Origin: Candidatus Flexifilum breve
GTDB taxonomy: Bacteria > Chloroflexota > Anaerolineae > Aggregatilineales > Phototrophicaceae
Assembly (NCBI GenBank): GCA_016717205.1
Contig: JADKGC010000009.1
Location: forward strand, 255,106 to 319,105
Length of the DNA: 64,000 bases
Direction: 5' to 3'
Shown: piece by piece, positions 10,073 through 18,017 of the stretch
Numbering within the stretch: the stretch's first letter is position 1
Layout: each line of letters begins with the position of its first letter
Notes under the pieces: model-generated
What the model was told of the DNA's origin: nothing
Database searches by the model: none
The model's input: only the letters and a program-made list of their open reading frames with translations
Program-made: the position numbers and the translations under genes

Positions 10073-12415
10073 TCACCTCACTTGAATGCGAACGGGTAGA
10101 ACGCCGATCACGCCGTCCAGAGCTTCGCCGCTGGTTACCGGCAGGTCATGCGCGGCATCGGTAAACTCGTAGACCTTGACCCACAACTGATACTCGCCTG
10201 CGGGCAAATCGGCGGGCAGTTCGACGGCGCGGTTATCCCACACAGGTGCGTCAGGGATCCACGTACTGGTCGGCCTAAAGCCGCCCCCCGGCGCGAGATC
10301 CAACTGCGCAATCGGCGCTCCATTCACATCTCTGACGAAGAAGGCGACCGTGTAATTACCTGTGATCGGCACATCGGTTTGCCAGTACAGGGAAATGGGC
10401 AGTACTGACCCCGGCGTATACGTGTCACCCGCGGGCAGTTCGTACGCGCGCAGATGCAGCGTTTCACCGAAGACCAACTCGGTCGTAGCTTCAGGAGCAC
10501 GATAGGCATACTGATCGGGCGCGCTCACCGTGCTGTATTCGACCAGCCACGTGAAATCGCCGAGCCGCCAGTATTGCACAGGATAGTAGTGGGCGGACAG
10601 AAAGCGCTCCACCGGACGCGCGCTCCACCAGATATCCGGACTGCCATCTTCGAGCAGCCATAGGCGGTCATGCGTCAGCGCGAGGTTGTGCAGCAGGCGA
10701 ATAGTCTGGCTCGTCAGCAGCGCGGCGGGGTTATCGGCGACGATCTGCGCGGGCTGCTCCTCGCTGGGACGCTCGCCGGGTTGCAGGGGTAAGCCGATCA
10801 CCCGTCCGGCGTTCCACAGCTTCCCGGCATTCACAAAAAACGTCTCGTAGCGCGGGCTGCTCAAGAGGATCACGTCGCCGGGATCAGTTTCGGTCTCCAA
10901 CAGGGGCAAGGCCGCGACCAGCGATTGATCGAAGGCCCGGTAGCGGGCATCTGCGCCATAGAGATCGACCAACCCAACTCCCAGCACGACGACGAAGGCC
11001 GCCGGCAGCACCGGCCAACCGCGACTCCGGCGCCAGATAAAGAAGCCCGCCCCGATCACCATGAGCGCGAACAGCCCCACATAGATAGGACGTTCAATCT
11101 GCGTCCACGCAATGTCCGCCGGATAGACGCCCCACAACTGCGGAATCATGACCGGGCGCAGATACTGCACGACATTCAGGCCCCCGCCCCACTCGATCAG
11201 CCGATCCGCCTCGGGAGGCAGGAGGTCGACATAAGCATCCAACCGCAGCGACGCGCCCGTGATCTGAATCCACAGGCCGTAGAGCATGAGCGGCGCGGCG
11301 ACCCACCACCATACGGATCGCCCTTCGGCAAGTTGCTCGAGAATGGGCAGCGCGCCAATGAGCAGAAACGGGATCACTTGAATGAGGAAGCGGGGTGGAA
11401 ACGACAGCCCGCCGAACCAATGCACGCCGTTCAACCACGCATAGGCCAGCGCGAAACTCAGCAGTAGGCCGCTGATTGCCACGGGGTAGCGCACCTGCCC
11501 TCGGCGCAGCAGCACCATCATTCCCGGCAGCGCGAGCAGCACAACGGGCGATGTGCCCCACACACTGCCGCCGGGACTAAGCAGATATGTATGCAGGGCG
11601 GTCAGAAAGTAACGCGGCGTCCCTTCACCCAATATCCGCAGCAGATTGAAGCGGCTGCCCGCGCCGAGGACTTCTCCGAACAACGTCAGCGCTGTGAAGA
11701 TCACCGTGAGCAGCGCCAGAGTGACACCGCCAGCGACCAGCAACCGCCGCCAGGGCACGCCGTGGAGCGGCGGCAGCGCCAGAATCAGGAGTGCGGGCAC
11801 CGCGAGCACCGCCGAGGCTTTGGTCAGAACGAGGCCCATGAGCGCGAGGAAGAGCGCCGCGGCCAGCGGCAGCGAGCGATAGCTGCGGAGGCGCAATCGT
11901 TCGATGAGGTAAGCGCTGGTAAGCAGCAGCAGCAGCATGAGCGGTTCGCGGAAAAACGTCTTGCTGTAGACCCACAGCACGGTGCACGCGGCGAATACGA
12001 CCGCGGCCAAAATCGACGTGCGTTCACGGTAGCCGAGCGTCCGTGCGTAACTATAGAGCACGCACACAGCCAGCGCGCCGATGATCACATTGAGCAAATA
12101 GACGGTGTGCACCAACCCGAGCGGAGTCAGTTTAGCGAGCGCGTACAGGGGGGCCGCCGCCAACACCTGCAGCGGTTCGACATTGCCGCTTTGCAGGGGC
12201 AGCCGATGCGCCGCGTCAAAGTTTTCGGGCGGGAACTGCCACGCGGAGAGGTCGAGCAGGTAGTCGCCATAGTCGACGACACTGCTCACCGTATCCAAAA
12301 GACGGCGCGCATCGCCGCTTTCGACGTGCGCGCTGTAGGTGGTCAGATACAGGCTGGCGCTGAGGACGAACAGCAGGATCAATGTCTGCGTTCGTCCCCG
12401 TTGGGAGGCTGGCAT
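10073..12415 (-). CDS. Large GT-C type membrane glycosyltransferase with C-terminal beta-rich domain
   Basis: This 780-residue protein starts with a membrane helix and has roughly a dozen hydrophobic segments up to about residue 470. A soluble region of about 300 residues follows. The first outer loop has an acidic cluster (HVESGDARRLLDTV), and a short EPL motif lies in a loop after the fourth segment (FFREPLMLL). This pattern fits polyprenyl-phosphate-dependent GT-C glycosyltransferases. The C-terminal region (GETLHLRAYEL, PISLYWQT) resembles the C-terminal part of the 5298-7103 protein, suggesting a shared accessory domain. It starts 3 bases after the TPR gene's stop, in one operon with the TPR and XRE genes. 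Confidence 0.7.
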   Translation of the reverse strand: MPASQRGRTQTLILLFVLSASLYLTTYSAHVESGDARRLLDTVSSVVDYGDYLLDLSAWQFPPENFDAAHRLPLQSGNVEPLQVLAAAPLYALAKLTPLGLVHTVYLLNVIIGALAVCVLYSYARTLGYRERTSILAAVVFAACTVLWVYSKTFFREPLMLLLLLTSAYLIERLRLRSYRSLPLAAALFLALMGLVLTKASAVLAVPALLILALPPLHGVPWRRLLVAGGVTLALLTVIFTALTLFGEVLGAGSRFNLLRILGEGTPRYFLTALHTYLLSPGGSVWGTSPVVLLALPGMMVLLRRGQVRYPVAISGLLLSFALAYAWLNGVHWFGGLSFPPRFLIQVIPFLLIGALPILEQLAEGRSVWWWVAAPLMLYGLWIQITGASLRLDAYVDLLPPEADRLIEWGGGLNVVQYLRPVMIPQLWGVYPADIAWTQIERPIYVGLFALMVIGAGFFIWRRSRGWPVLPAAFVVVLGVGLVDLYGADARYRAFDQSLVAALPLLETETDPGDVILLSSPRYETFFVNAGKLWNAGRVIGLPLQPGERPSEEQPAQIVADNPAALLTSQTIRLLHNLALTHDRLWLLEDGSPDIWWSARPVERFLSAHYYPVQYWRLGDFTWLVEYSTVSAPDQYAYRAPEATTELVFGETLHLRAYELPAGDTYTPGSVLPISLYWQTDVPITGNYTVAFFVRDVNGAPIAQLDLAPGGGFRPTSTWIPDAPVWDNRAVELPADLPAGEYQLWVKVYEFTDAAHDLPVTSGEALDGVIGVLPVRIQVR

Positions 12416-12418
12416 GAG

Positions 12419-12961
12419 TTACGAGCTGCCGCCCCCGGTCAGGCGATTGCGAATGCCGATCAAACCCTTGAGCACCCGCTGTGACGGGGTGAGGTTATCA
12501 ATCTGCTCCAGACCCACTTCATAGGTGGACGCGCCCTGCATCAGCTTACCGTCGCGCACCTGCAGGTCGCCCATCGCCATGAGCGTGTCAGCGTACATCT
12601 GCTTCTCGCCAAGTTCCTCGAACACATCAGCAGCTTGACGATAGCAGGTATACGCTTGTTCCTTGTCGCCCAACGCCCGGTAAACCTTGCCCATATTGCC
12701 GAGCACCATGGCGGCGCGCTTGGCGTCACTCTGATTCTGGAACATGCGCAGGCTTTCCTGCATCGAGTCGAGCGCCGGTTGGTATGCACCGAGAGCATGG
12801 TGCACTAAACCAATGTTGACGCCCATTTCAGCGGCAAGATCTGCTTGCCCTTCAGCCGTATAGGCTTCCTGCGCCTGATGGAACTGCTTGAGCGCCGCTT
12901 CATATTCTTTCTGCTGGAACAGTTTGACGCCTTGTTCTTGAAGTTGTTTTGCGCTGCTCAT
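12419..12961 (-). CDS. Tetratricopeptide repeat protein
   Basis: This 180-residue soluble protein is built of about four TPR units. The repeat pattern is visible as GVKLFQQKEYEAALKQFHQA, IGLVHHALGAYQPALDSMQE, NMGKVYRALGDKEQAYTCYR and MAMGDLQVRDGKLMQGASTY. There is no signal peptide. TPR proteins are interaction scaffolds, so no enzymatic role is expected. The gene lies between the XRE regulator gene (8 bases upstream) and a large glycosyltransferase gene (3 bases downstream), all on the minus strand. It may therefore be an adaptor for the regulator or for the membrane enzyme. The partner is not identifiable from sequence. Confidence 0.88.
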   Translation of the reverse strand: MSSAKQLQEQGVKLFQQKEYEAALKQFHQAQEAYTAEGQADLAAEMGVNIGLVHHALGAYQPALDSMQESLRMFQNQSDAKRAAMVLGNMGKVYRALGDKEQAYTCYRQAADVFEELGEKQMYADTLMAMGDLQVRDGKLMQGASTYEVGLEQIDNLTPSQRVLKGLIGIRNRLTGGGSS

Positions 12962-12969
12962 TCTATCCT

Positions 12970-13716
12970 CTACATCGAAATATTCAGGACGCTCTCGCCC
13001 ACCTTGCGGAGCTTGTCGGCAGGCATCGTGCTAAACATGATCGCGATTTCGATGAACCCAAGGTTGATCGGATTCGCGGCGAACTTGCGAATGTCGTCAG
13101 GGAGCTTGGTGAAGTGCTGCCACTCTTCGCGCAGCGCTAACCATTCGCCCAAATGACTCTGGCTTTCCAAAAAGAAGGGGATGTTCTTCCGAACACAGTT
13201 CGAGAGCACGGTCAGCTCGTGCATGGGCAGCGGCATCTCGCCCAGTTCATAAGCGTTGATGCGGTCCACGGGCAAGCCGCTCTCGTCGGCCATCTGTTCC
13301 AGCGTCATCCCGCGTTCTTCACGCGCCAAGCGCAGCAGCGCGCCGATCATGCGGGTGCGCAGCGCGATATATTCTTCCTGCGCGCTGGTCTTTTCATCCG
13401 CATCCGCCTGCAAGGTATCCATGCCCCAGAAGTGGCTCACCGGAACATCGAGATAGTAGGCGAGCAGTTCCAACTGCGGTAAGGATGGGGACGCATCGCC
13501 GAATTCCCACGCTTCGATCACATCGGGAGTGGTTCGCAGCAGGCGCGCGCAATCGTCCAAACCTCGGCCAGCCTTCTCCCGCGCATCGCGCAGCAGTACG
13601 CCGATCATCTTGCCCCGAATGCGGTACGATTCACCAAAGTCCATCGGCTTTGGCTCAGGCTGTTCATTGTTATCTGCACGCGCTTTTTTGAAGCGAGCGC
13701 CAAAACCTTTCAACAT
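12970..13716 (-). CDS. Transcriptional regulator with two XRE-type helix-turn-helix domains
   Basis: This 248-residue protein carries two Cro/C1-type helix-turn-helix domains in tandem. The first (about residues 37-92) contains IGVLLRDAREKAG, CARLLRTTPDVIEAWEFG and LELLAYYLDVPVSHFW. The second (about 122-178) contains IGALLRLAREERGMTLEQ, MADESGLPVDRINAYELG and LTVLSNCVRKNIPFFL. The repeat suggests internal duplication. The C-terminal 60 residues are helical and of unknown role. A GGGAGGGG ribosome site precedes the ATG. The gene is divergent from the histidine kinase gene at 13798, with overlapping promoter regions. Target operators are unknown; the intergenic region itself is an obvious candidate for autoregulation. 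Confidence 0.85.
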   Translation of the reverse strand: MLKGFGARFKKARADNNEQPEPKPMDFGESYRIRGKMIGVLLRDAREKAGRGLDDCARLLRTTPDVIEAWEFGDASPSLPQLELLAYYLDVPVSHFWGMDTLQADADEKTSAQEEYIALRTRMIGALLRLAREERGMTLEQMADESGLPVDRINAYELGEMPLPMHELTVLSNCVRKNIPFFLESQSHLGEWLALREEWQHFTKLPDDIRKFAANPINLGFIEIAIMFSTMPADKLRKVGESVLNISM

Positions 13717-13743
13717 CGTCGCCCCTCCCAGAGTTCTAGCGCG

Positions 13744-13772
13744 ATCTTACACGTTTTTACAACAATCGACAA
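13744..13772 (-). promoter_or_regulatory. Sigma-70-like promoter of the XRE-TPR-glycosyltransferase operon
   Basis: On the minus strand, TTGTCG (13767-13772) and TAAGAT (13744-13749) are separated by 17 bases. Each matches four of six consensus positions. The start codon at 13716 follows after about 27 bases and a strong ribosome site. Confidence 0.5.
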
Positions 13773-13785
13773 TTCAGAAGCGCGT

Positions 13786-13791
13786 TATAAT
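13786..13791 (+). promoter_or_regulatory. Perfect -10 box upstream of the histidine kinase
   Basis: TATAAT lies at 13786-13791. No good -35 box is seen at normal spacing. Transcription would begin near 13797-13799, right at the GTG start codon of the kinase, so the message would be leaderless or translation would begin at ATG 13828. Confidence 0.5.
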
Positions 13792-13797
13792 GACACT

Positions 13798-15819
13798 GTG
13801 AATCGAATACATGGGTCTAGACTAAATATGGTTGCCCCACCGCAGGAAGCTTTCTTACGAATCGCGCATGATGTCATTCTTCGTCTGGGAACGATTCTCG
13901 ACCTACCCCGACTGATCGCCGCCATTGTTCAGGAGACGCGTGGTCTCACGAACTGTGAACGCGTCGAGGTCTTACTAGTCAACGAAGAAGAAGGTATTCT
14001 GTCGCTGAGCCGCAGCGAAGGCGTCTCGCTGTATGCCGAGTATCCGGCAGTAACAGCGTGGAAAGCCGGTAATCTTTACACGGCGACCACCGGAGAGTAC
14101 TTTATACTGGCGAAGACCGATGCGTTCGTCGGCTTGCCCCTGCACAGCGAGTCCAAGTTCATCGGCGTGCTGCTGCTCGAAAACCCGGGTTCGCTCCAGC
14201 CCGTGCCCGCCGAAACGCAGGCACTGCTCAATGCCATCGCCCCCGGCCTCGCCATTTTGCTGCGCAATGCCCGGCAGCACAGCGAGACGGTCAAGTCGCT
14301 CGATACGCGCATGTTTGAACTCAGTATCTTCAATCAGATCGACCGCGAGCTGAGCGATACGATTGACCTGCCGCAGGTCTTCGACATGACGCTCGACTGG
14401 GCGATGCGCTATACCAATGCCAACGCCGGTTCACTGTCGCTGTACAACCAAAACGATGATGAGCTCAAGTTTGTCGTGGATCTCGGCTACGAATCGACTC
14501 CGGAAGACATGGCAATGCTGCGCTCCGTCTCATCGGGCGGTATCGCGCATCGTGTGGCGCTCTCGGCCTTCGCCGAGCTCGTGCCTGATGTGATGACGGA
14601 CAAAGACTATCTCGAACTTTCGAATTCCATTCGCTCGCACATGTCCGTCCCAGTCACCCGCGAAGATCGCGTGATCGCGGTCATTTCGATTGAAAGCCGT
14701 CAGATCAACGCCTTCACCGAAGACCACATTAATTTTGTCGAAAAGCTGGCGGCGCGCGCCGGCGTGGCGATTGATAACGCCCGCCTCTTCACCGAGACCG
14801 TCCGCGAGCGTGAAAAGCTCTCGCACATTCTCGCCGAAGTCGCCGACGGCGTCATTGTTGTCAGCGAAGACGAGCGGATCATCCTCATCAATCAGGCGGC
14901 CATCGCCGCTTTCCGGTTGTCACCGGAACCGGACTATGAAGGTCGCTTCCTGAGCGAAGTCGTCGATGATCACGACTTTGTCGAAGTGCTCCGCGCAACC
15001 ACCGGCCTCAAGAACAAGGCGCTCGTCGAAATCGTGCTGCCCAACGGTAATACGTATTATGTCGATTTCTCGCCGCGCCCGGACATCGGCTGGATCATCG
15101 TGATGAACGACATCACACCGCTGCGCAAAACCGACCAGTTGAAGCGCGACCTCGTCGCCACGGTGTCACATGACCTCAAGCAGCCGCTCAGCGTGATGAA
15201 TGGCTATCTCGATCTCATTCAGATGAGTCAGAAGCTGGACACGCGCGGTGAAGGCTATGTGCGCATGATCGTGCGCTCGATCCACAACATGCGCCAGTTG
15301 ATCGATGACCTACTGGATCTCGCCAAGATCGATGCGGGTGTGGAGATCAACATGCAACCTGTCCCCATCGCCTCGCTCATCACCGACTGTCTGGAAGGCA
15401 CCAAGCGGTTGGCCGACGCCAAAGCGATGCGCGTGGAAGTCGATGTCGCGCCGGATTTACCCTATGTGAGCGGTGACCCGAATCGCCTGCTTCAGGTCTT
15501 CAACAATCTCGTCAGTAACGCGATCAAATACACGCCGCCGGAAGGCACAATCCACATTTCCGCGGAATCGCTCAAAAATGCCGTGCGCATCAAGGTCAAA
15601 GACAGTGGGGTTGGGATCAGCCCGGAAGATCAGGCGCGCATCTTCGACCGCTTCTACCGCGTTCGCCGCCCGGAAAACGAGAGTATCGAGGGAACAGGGT
15701 TGGGGCTGACGATTGTGCAAAAACTGGTGGAAGCCCACCACGGTCAGATCGGGCTGGAAAGCTTTCTCGGCGAAGGGTCCACCTTCTATGTGACCCTGCC
15801 GCGCCACGAGGATAATTAA
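13798..15819 (+). CDS. Sensor histidine kinase, GAF-GAF-PAS-HisKA-HATPase
   Basis: This protein of about 673 residues has no membrane segment and so is probably a cytoplasmic sensor. Two GAF-like domains (about 15-165 and 180-340) and a PAS domain (about 345-440) precede the phosphoacceptor helix, with His in TVSHDLKQPLS (about residue 458). The ATP-binding domain has an N box (LLQVFNNLVSNAIKYTP), G1 box (DSGVGISPEDQARIFDRFYR) and G2 box (GTGLGLTIV). It would autophosphorylate in response to a ligand or redox signal. No response regulator gene is adjacent, so it is an orphan kinase. The start is uncertain: GTG 13798 coincides with the predicted transcription start, while ATG 13828 also fits the domain. 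Neither has a clear ribosome site. Confidence 0.92.
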   Translation: MNRIHGSRLNMVAPPQEAFLRIAHDVILRLGTILDLPRLIAAIVQETRGLTNCERVEVLLVNEEEGILSLSRSEGVSLYAEYPAVTAWKAGNLYTATTGEYFILAKTDAFVGLPLHSESKFIGVLLLENPGSLQPVPAETQALLNAIAPGLAILLRNARQHSETVKSLDTRMFELSIFNQIDRELSDTIDLPQVFDMTLDWAMRYTNANAGSLSLYNQNDDELKFVVDLGYESTPEDMAMLRSVSSGGIAHRVALSAFAELVPDVMTDKDYLELSNSIRSHMSVPVTREDRVIAVISIESRQINAFTEDHINFVEKLAARAGVAIDNARLFTETVREREKLSHILAEVADGVIVVSEDERIILINQAAIAAFRLSPEPDYEGRFLSEVVDDHDFVEVLRATTGLKNKALVEIVLPNGNTYYVDFSPRPDIGWIIVMNDITPLRKTDQLKRDLVATVSHDLKQPLSVMNGYLDLIQMSQKLDTRGEGYVRMIVRSIHNMRQLIDDLLDLAKIDAGVEINMQPVPIASLITDCLEGTKRLADAKAMRVEVDVAPDLPYVSGDPNRLLQVFNNLVSNAIKYTPPEGTIHISAESLKNAVRIKVKDSGVGISPEDQARIFDRFYRVRRPENESIEGTGLGLTIVQKLVEAHHGQIGLESFLGEGSTFYVTLPRHEDN

Positions 15820-15842
15820 AGAGGGGACAGACTGTCCCCTCT
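15820..15842. terminator. Near-perfect palindrome between convergent genes
   Basis: AGAGGGGACAG (15820-15830) and CTGTCCCCTCT (15832-15842) are exact reverse complements around one central base. The site lies between the convergent kinase and KimA-like genes, where it can act on both strands. The GGGGAC/GTCCCC arms resemble the GTAGGGRC palindromes elsewhere in the window. Confidence 0.6.
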
Positions 15843-15854
15843 GGTTCACTGCTG

Positions 15855-17840
15855 TTACTGCGCCGGACGTGAAGTGGCCGCGCGCTCTTCCTCTTCCCCG
15901 ACCAGCATATCGTGGCCCCCTTCATCGGTATGATGATGAATTTGATAAGGTACGGTGGTGACCACCACCCGCTCCAAACCGGCCAGCGCTAAGTTGAAGA
16001 TCACCGCCGTGTTCTGGTGCAGCGCCTGTTCCCAGTACGTATCCATCACCAGATGCCCCATGATGACGTGAATATAGCATTCCGGGTCGCGTGCCTGCAG
16101 GCTCAGGATATATTCGCGCAGCGGCTCGGCCAGCAAGCGGTACGGCGAGTCAATCACATGCAGGCGACCTTCGCCGATGCGCTTCTGCCATTTCTCTTGC
16201 ACGAGCGCCGTCTTCTCCGGCTTCACGCCGATGTGAACAGCGTGCCAGTCTTCGCTGAGCGCCTTTGCCACATTGACCATGCGCACCGTTTCGGCATGCA
16301 CATCGTCCACGAGGATGAGGGTCTGCACATTGCGCTTCATCGTGTCCGGTTTCGCGCTGATTTCCCAGCTCAAGGCCTTGGCGACGTCCTTATAGTGCCG
16401 GTGAATGCGGAAGAAGATTAGGACGAGCGTCGGGATGATGATGACGACGAACCACGCGCCGGTTGCGAACTTGGTAATGGCAAATACCAACATGACGATG
16501 CCCGTGCAGATCGCACCAATCGCGCTGATGGTCATCTTCAGCCGCCAGCGCGGATCGTAGTGCATGGGCGCTTCTAGGCCCTGCACCACTTCACCCGGCT
16601 TGAGTTTGCCGACGCGGCGCAGGTGGATCACCATACCCGCTTGCGACAGCGTGAAACTCAAGAACACGCCGACCGCATACAACGGAATCAGCGCCGTCGT
16701 TCGCGCATCGGCGATGATCACGAGGATGATGGCGAAGAACGAGAGCGCGACGATCCCCCAAGAGAACACCAGACGGCCACCGCGGAAGGTCAGCTGACGG
16801 GGCAAAAAGCCATCACCCGCCTGCAGCGCGGCTAAGCGCGGAAAGTCCGCGTAGCTGGTGTTCGCCGCCATCAACAGGATGAGCGCAGTCCCCGCCAGCA
16901 GCAGCAGGTGGAAGATACTGTTCTCGCCGTAGATCGCATGGCCCATCTGCGAGATGACCGTTTCGACTTCGCTCGGCACCGCATGCACCTGATTGGCGAT
17001 GAACGTCACGCCGAGGAACATCAGGATGAGGATCGAGCTCATCCACACCAAGGTGATGGCCGCGTTCTTGCTCCGCGGCTCCTTGAAGGCCTGAATGCCG
17101 TTAGAGATGGCTTCAATCCCGGTGAGCGCCGTGCAACCACTGGAGAACGCGCGCAGCACCAAAAACAGCGTGAGCGGTTCGACCACGTCGTGATGAATGG
17201 CTTCAACGCCAGTCACCTGATCGATGGTGCCAGTCGCCACCTTGATCAGGCCGACGATGATCGTTATGAACATCATGCCGATGAAGAAGTACGTCGGGAC
17301 GGCAAACACGCGCCCGCTCTCCTTCACCCCGCGCAAATTCACCACCATCATGAACAGAATGACGACTACGGCGATTTCGACGCGATAAGGCAGCAGGAAG
17401 GTGAAGGCCGAGGTGATCTGCGCGACACCGGAGGAGATACTCACGGCGACCGTCAGAATATAGTCGGTGAGGAGCGCCGCACCGGCGATCTGCGCGGGCG
17501 TTTCGCCGAGATTATCACGGGCGACGATATACGCGCCGCCGCCATTCGGATAAGCGAAAATCGTCTGGCGGTAGGAGATCGTCACAATGGTGAGCAAGAT
17601 CGCGATGGCAATCGCAATCGGGATAGAAATGCCAAGAATATTCCCACTGGCCACCCAGGCCGCCGCGCCGCCGCCCGTCGCCAGCGCGAGGATGAGAAGG
17701 ATTTCCTCGGTCGCATAAGCGGTTGACGAGAGCGCATCTGAAGCAAACACGGCGAGACCGACGGGCTTGCTAATCGCCTGATGCGGCAAATCTGCGGTTT
17801 GCAGTGGCTTGCCAAAAAGCAGGCGTCGTATGCTTTGCAT
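15855..17840 (-). CDS. APC-superfamily transporter, KimA (YdaO)-like
   Basis: This 661-residue protein has about 12 membrane helices (residues 25-470) and a cytoplasmic C-terminal domain of about 180 residues. The N-terminal ASDALSSTAYATEEILL and YPNGGGAYIVARDNLG are characteristic of the KimA/YdaO branch of APC transporters, including the LST-proton-symport type loop. Known KimA is a high-affinity potassium importer in Bacillus. The C-terminal domain with alternating strands and helices fits the adenosine-nucleotide-hydrolase-like fold of that family. A perfect -10 box lies upstream. I see no ydaO-type c-di-AMP riboswitch in the short leader. An amino-acid permease is the alternative. Confidence 0.8.
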   Translation of the reverse strand: MQSIRRLLFGKPLQTADLPHQAISKPVGLAVFASDALSSTAYATEEILLILALATGGGAAAWVASGNILGISIPIAIAIAILLTIVTISYRQTIFAYPNGGGAYIVARDNLGETPAQIAGAALLTDYILTVAVSISSGVAQITSAFTFLLPYRVEIAVVVILFMMVVNLRGVKESGRVFAVPTYFFIGMMFITIIVGLIKVATGTIDQVTGVEAIHHDVVEPLTLFLVLRAFSSGCTALTGIEAISNGIQAFKEPRSKNAAITLVWMSSILILMFLGVTFIANQVHAVPSEVETVISQMGHAIYGENSIFHLLLLAGTALILLMAANTSYADFPRLAALQAGDGFLPRQLTFRGGRLVFSWGIVALSFFAIILVIIADARTTALIPLYAVGVFLSFTLSQAGMVIHLRRVGKLKPGEVVQGLEAPMHYDPRWRLKMTISAIGAICTGIVMLVFAITKFATGAWFVVIIIPTLVLIFFRIHRHYKDVAKALSWEISAKPDTMKRNVQTLILVDDVHAETVRMVNVAKALSEDWHAVHIGVKPEKTALVQEKWQKRIGEGRLHVIDSPYRLLAEPLREYILSLQARDPECYIHVIMGHLVMDTYWEQALHQNTAVIFNLALAGLERVVVTTVPYQIHHHTDEGGHDMLVGEEEERAATSRPAQ

Positions 17841-17882
17841 TGACTTGATTCCCTGTTCAGCTATCGAGAAGACTAGAAGGAG

Positions 17883-17888
17883 ATTATA
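17883..17888 (-). promoter_or_regulatory. Perfect -10 box for the KimA-like gene
   Basis: On the minus strand GTATAAT reads at 17883-17889, about 42 bases before the start codon at 17840. No convincing -35 element is present at 16-18 bases; TTGCCG lies 20 bases away. Confidence 0.4.
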
Positions 17889-17949
17889 CGGGATATTGAC
17901 TCTATCGGCGGCAATCTTGATCTTTTCTTGATGTGCCTCTTAGCTAAAG

Positions 17950-17978
17950 TTGACGAGTTTTGCAGGGGACAGTATCCT
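17950..17978 (+). promoter_or_regulatory. Sigma-70-like promoter of the acyl-CoA carboxylase cluster
   Basis: TTGACG (17950-17955) and TATCCT (17973-17978) are separated by exactly 17 bases, with five and four matches to the consensus. Predicted transcription starts near 17985, 33 bases before ATG 18018. This supports the choice of 18018 over an upstream in-frame start at 17928. Confidence 0.55.
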
Positions 17979-18017
17979 AAACGTAACATTTTTCTCTATT
18001 TTTGTGGCAAACGCATA

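Noticed and set aside
11591..12484. A 297-residue open frame antisense to a glycosyltransferase gene
   Set aside because: It is very rich in Gln, Arg and Glu and has no domain pattern, whereas the sense strand encodes a multi-pass membrane protein.
17841..17940. A c-di-AMP (ydaO-type) riboswitch before the KimA-like gene
   Set aside because: The leader after the -10 box is only about 35 bases, too short for that riboswitch, and no paired core is seen.
17928..18017. An N-terminal extension of the carboxyltransferase starting at 17928
   Set aside because: It would overlap the predicted promoter at 17950-17978, and ATG 18018 gives a family-typical N-terminus.
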